Shown one piece after another: positions 16,208 through 18,970 of a stretch of 18,970 nucleotides of DNA (the first letter of the stretch is position 1; each line of letters begins with the position of its first letter). The notes below the pieces were generated by a model. That model saw only the letters and a program-made list of their open reading frames with translations, made no database searches and was not told the DNA's origin. The stretch comes from Bacilli bacterium (GTDB lineage: Bacteria > Bacillota_I > Bacilli_A > ML615J-28 > CAG-698), in assembly GCA_016296945.1 (NCBI GenBank), contig JAEDHQ010000032.1:1-18970 (forward strand), written 5' to 3'. The position numbers and the translations under genes were made by a program.

Positions 16208-18715
16208 TTATCTACCACAACAATTTTTATATTTTTTTCCAGAACCACATGGGCATGGTTCGTTTCTACCAATTTTTTTAGAAACTGCTTGACGACGTGT
16301 AGGAGCTTCACCACTGTTAGTTCCTGTAGGTTTTGCAACTTCTTCACGTTCAAGATTTTGTTGGATACGAGCACGATTTATAAACTTAGTCGCATCTTGT
16401 TCAATGTTATTAATCATTGTTTCAAATTTATTATATCCTACATCTTGATATTCACGTAATGGATTAATTTGCGCATATGCTTGTAACCTAACTGCTTGAC
16501 GAAGTTCACTCATATCATCAATATGTTGCATCCAATATGTATCAACAATACGTAATAAGATTACTTTTAAGAATTCACGATAAATTTCATCTGGGAATGA
16601 TTCTTTTTTATCTTGCAATAATCTTACACATTCTTGATATAAAATTTCTGTTGCTTCATCTACTGTTTTTTCTTCTAAGTCTTTTACTTGGAAAGTTGTA
16701 GGTAAGAAATATGTTCCTTCAACTTCTTTAATTAGTTGAATTGGAGCAATATAGCCTTTTCTACTTTCTGGATCAACATAAGTTAGGGCTAATCTTTCAC
16801 AAGTATTATGCATCATTTTAAGAATGATATCAGTAATATCATCTAAGAATAAGATTTGATTTCTTTGTTTATAAATAATTTCTCTTTGTTTTCTTAATAC
16901 TTCATCATATTCTAAAACAGTCTTACGATTATCAAAGTTATTTCCTTCAACTTTCTTTTGAGCACTTTCCACAAATCGTGAAAACATCTTAGATTCTAAT
17001 GGGCTTTCGTTTTTACTATTCTTGTCAACAACAATCATTGATAACATTGCTTTAAAACGATCACTACCAAAACGACGCATTAAATCATCTTCAGCAGATA
17101 AATAGAAACGAGTATAACCAGGGTCACCTTGACGACCAGAACGACCTCTTAATTGGTTGTCAATTCGACGTGCTTCATGACGTTCAGTACCAATAACAGC
17201 AAGACCACCAAGTTCACGAACACCAGGACCTAACTTAATATCTGTTCCACGTCCAGCCATGTTAGTAGCAATGGTAACAGCACGTAATTGACCAGCATTA
17301 GCAACAATTTCAGCTTCTCTTTGATGTTGTTTAGCATTTAAAACGTTATGAGGAACATGACGTTTAGTTAATAACTCAGATAAAAGCTCACTTGTTTCAA
17401 TTGAAACAGTACCAATCAATACTGGTTGACCTTTACGGTAACGTTCCAAAATATCATCAGCAATTGCTTTGAATTTTGCTTCCATAGAAACAAACATTAA
17501 ATCTGGTTCATCAATACGAATAACAGGAACATTTGTAGGTATTTCTACAACATACATATTATAGATATTTCTAAATTCTTCTTCTTCTGTTTTTGCTGTA
17601 CCGGTCATACCAGCAATCTTCTTATACATTCTAAAGAAGTTTTGGTATGTAATAGTTGCAATCGTTTTAGTTTCTTTCTTAATTTCCACATGTTCTTTTG
17701 CTTCAATTGCTTGATGTAAACCATCAGAGTATTGACGACCATGCATTAAACGACCAGTGAATGGGTCAACAATAATAACTTTACCATCATGAACAACATA
17801 TTCTACATCTTTAGTCATTGCATAATTTGCTTTCAAAGCATTATGAATATGATGTAATAAATTTACGTATTTTACATCATAAAGATTTTCAATCTTGAAA
17901 AATCTTTCCGCCTTTTCCATACCAGATTCAGTTAATGTAACGTGTTTTGTTTTTTCATCATAATCATAATCATTATGGCCTTCTTCATTACGTAAACTCT
18001 TAACAAAAAGGTCAGCTTGTTGGTATAAATTACCAGTATTCTTTTCACCACCACTAATGATTAATGGCGTACGTGCTTCATCGATTAAGATTGAGTCAAC
18101 TTCATCGATAACACAAAAATTAAGAGCACGTTGAACCATTCTTTCTTTATAGGTAACCATGTGATCACGTAAGTAGTCAAATCCTAATTCAGAGTTTGTA
18201 CTATACGTAATATCACAATTATATGCTTCTCGTTTTTCATCAGGTGTTAATTCACGTAAGTTCAAGCCAACAGTTAAACCTAACCATTTATATAAAACTC
18301 CCATTTCTTCCGCATCACGGCTTGCTAAGTATTCATTGACTGTAACAACATGAACACCTTCGCCAGTTAAAGCATTTAAATAAACAACTAGTGTTGAAGT
18401 TAATGTTTTACCTTCACCTGTTTTCATTTCCGCAATATTGCCACCATGTAATGCTAAGGCACCTTCTAATTGAACAAAGAAAGGAGTCATGTGTAAAACA
18501 CGTGTTGCTGCTTCACGAACAGTCGCAAAAGCTTCAATTAGAATATCATCAAGAGTTTCTCCATTTTTTAATCTTTCCTTAAATTCAGGAGTTTTTGCTT
18601 GTAATTGTTCATCAGTTAATTCTTTATATTCTGAAGCTAAAGCATCAATTTTTAAAGCAATCTTCTCTACTCTTTTTAATTCTTTGTATCCAGCATCAAA
18701 CAAACTTTTAAACAT
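16208..18715 (-). CDS. secA: Preprotein translocase ATPase SecA
   Basis: SecA is the ATP-driven motor that pushes unfolded proteins through SecYEG. The 835-residue protein shows the Q-motif region VQLEGALALHGGN (81-93), Walker A MKTGEGKT (97-104), Walker B DEVD (204-207), IDEARTPLIISG (211-222), AGMTGTAKTEEEEF, MAGRGTDIKLG, and the RGRSGRQGDPG arginine-finger motif. It ends with a zinc-binding SEC-C tail (818-835) with Cys821, Cys823, Cys832 and Cys833. The length is normal. AAAGGA lies about 10 bases before the ATG, and a promoter with terminator-bounded leader stands upstream. It is the first gene of the secA-prfB-yitT-recX unit. Confidence 0.98.
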   Translation of the reverse strand: MFKSLFDAGYKELKRVEKIALKIDALASEYKELTDEQLQAKTPEFKERLKNGETLDDILIEAFATVREAATRVLHMTPFFVQLEGALALHGGNIAEMKTGEGKTLTSTLVVYLNALTGEGVHVVTVNEYLASRDAEEMGVLYKWLGLTVGLNLRELTPDEKREAYNCDITYSTNSELGFDYLRDHMVTYKERMVQRALNFCVIDEVDSILIDEARTPLIISGGEKNTGNLYQQADLFVKSLRNEEGHNDYDYDEKTKHVTLTESGMEKAERFFKIENLYDVKYVNLLHHIHNALKANYAMTKDVEYVVHDGKVIIVDPFTGRLMHGRQYSDGLHQAIEAKEHVEIKKETKTIATITYQNFFRMYKKIAGMTGTAKTEEEEFRNIYNMYVVEIPTNVPVIRIDEPDLMFVSMEAKFKAIADDILERYRKGQPVLIGTVSIETSELLSELLTKRHVPHNVLNAKQHQREAEIVANAGQLRAVTIATNMAGRGTDIKLGPGVRELGGLAVIGTERHEARRIDNQLRGRSGRQGDPGYTRFYLSAEDDLMRRFGSDRFKAMLSMIVVDKNSKNESPLESKMFSRFVESAQKKVEGNNFDNRKTVLEYDEVLRKQREIIYKQRNQILFLDDITDIILKMMHNTCERLALTYVDPESRKGYIAPIQLIKEVEGTYFLPTTFQVKDLEEKTVDEATEILYQECVRLLQDKKESFPDEIYREFLKVILLRIVDTYWMQHIDDMSELRQAVRLQAYAQINPLREYQDVGYNKFETMINNIEQDATKFINRARIQQNLEREEVAKPTGTNSGEAPTRRQAVSKKIGRNEPCPCGSGKKYKNCCGR

Positions 18716-18737
18716 ATCTTTATTTTCCTTTCATAAA

Positions 18738-18763
18738 AGATATTTATAAATTATTAAATATCT
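18738..18763. repeat. AU-rich inverted repeat in the secA leader
   Basis: AGATATTTA (18738-18746) and TAAATATCT (18755-18763) form a 9-bp stem with an 8-base loop in the secA 5' leader, just upstream of the AAAGGA ribosome site. The stem has only two G-C pairs and no T run, so it is not a terminator. It could affect mRNA stability or ribosome access, or be a chance result of AT-rich sequence. Confidence 0.35.
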
Positions 18764-18791
18764 ATATATTATTATTTCCCATTAATAATTT

Positions 18792-18820
18792 ATTCTATCA
18801 TAAAATCGCTTAATAATCAA
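18792..18820 (-). promoter_or_regulatory. Promoter of the secA-prfB unit
   Basis: On the minus strand, TTGATT (18815-18820), a 17-base spacer and TAGAAT (18792-18797) with a preceding TGn form an extended -10 sigma-A promoter. Initiation near 18785 gives a leader of about 70 bases before the secA ATG. A strong terminator at 18875-18905 isolates it from the gene upstream. Confidence 0.7.
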
Positions 18821-18874
18821 GAACATATCAAAAAGTAATAATCATTTTATGACTATCTAGATTAAATAAGTCAT

Positions 18875-18905
18875 AAAAAAAGATTCTAAGAGAACTCCTA
18901 GAACC
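18875..18905 (-). terminator. Rho-independent terminator of the transcript upstream of secA
   Basis: Read on the minus strand, GGTTCTAGGA (18896-18905) pairs with TCTTAGAATC (18882-18891) across a GTTC loop, with two G-T pairs, and seven Ts follow (18875-18881). It ends a minus-strand transcript that enters from the right edge of the window. Confidence 0.88.
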
Positions 18906-18916
18906 TTTATATAACT

Positions 18917-18970
18917 TTAAGCTCCGTCGAAAATTCTTGTGATTTTGCCATCTGTCAAAAACTCTTGTGA
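18917..18970 (-). CDS. Possible 3' end of a gene running in from the right (very tentative)
   Basis: One minus-strand frame reads SQEFLTDGKITRIFDGA and stops with TAA at 18917-18919, 11 bases before the terminator hairpin, which is where a coding region would be expected to end. Seventeen residues are too few to identify. hpf is a common neighbour upstream of secA, but this tail does not resemble the usual HPF C-terminus. The same bases contain a 28-base-spaced direct repeat, which does not keep reading frame, so the transcript could instead be non-coding. Confidence 0.3.
   Translation of the reverse strand, partial: SQEFLTDGKITRIFDGA
18926..18970 (-). repeat. Short direct repeat at the right edge
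   Basis: On the minus strand TCACAAGAGTTTTTGAC (18970-18954) is repeated 28 bases later as TCACAAGAATTTTCGAC (18942-18926), with 15 of 17 bases identical. The first copy touches the window edge, so more copies could lie outside. Confidence 0.6.

Noticed and set aside
18716..18791. Riboswitch or T-box in the secA leader
   Set aside because: The leader is only about 70 bases, AT-rich, with one weak stem and no terminator or conserved motif.

Overview
The window looks like a stretch of core chromosome from a low-GC Gram-positive bacterium (Firmicutes in the broad sense; my guess is an uncultured gut Bacilli/Erysipelotrichia-type lineage). The evidence is the very AT-rich sequence, AGGAGG-type ribosome binding sites, the familiar Firmicutes orders lepB-rbgA-rnhB and secA-prfB, and protein types such as RbgA, YitT, RecX and YngK-like GHL10 proteins. 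TGA is used as a stop (rnhB's neighbours rbgA and lepB end in TGA) and prfB is present, so this is not a Mycoplasma with recoded TGA. No mobile element, CRISPR array, tRNA or rRNA is visible, and no gap between genes exceeds about 200 bases.

Left third (1-6821), minus strand. One promoter at 6793-6821 appears to drive a tightly packed operon. Its order is a single-pass membrane protein of unknown function, an FtsK/SpoIIIE-type DNA translocase with no membrane domain of its own, type I signal peptidase, the ribosome-assembly GTPase RbgA, RNase HII and a lipoprotein. Junctions are mostly ATGA overlaps or gaps of a few bases. A small cupin gene follows. At the extreme left edge is a strong minus-strand promoter with a 15-bp palindrome at its predicted start site, belonging to a gene outside the window.

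Middle (6866-13154). A Cof-type HAD phosphatase is the only convincing plus-strand gene. Its promoter stands back to back with the operon promoter, and it shares a bidirectional terminator with the next unit. That unit is a pair of large, secreted, tandemly duplicated GHL10 (DUF187/YngK-like) glycoside-hydrolase-like proteins. Each has a catalytic-type barrel followed by about four beta-sandwich modules. They overlap by one base and have their own promoter.

Right third (13180-18970), minus strand. The order is secA, prfB, yitT-family membrane protein, recX and a small asparagine-rich ORF, closed by a hairpin terminator. The start codons of recX and rbgA are best placed downstream of the longest open frame, from their Shine-Dalgarno sites. 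prfB is read in one frame, without the usual programmed +1 frameshift. A strong terminator just upstream of the secA promoter closes another transcript, of which only about 50 bases are in the window.

The most interesting points are the split arrangement of a membrane-less FtsK next to a single-pass membrane protein, the duplicated GHL10 pair, a signal peptidase with three predicted membrane segments, and the small ORF after recX. I see no clear evidence of a wholly new defence or mobile system here.
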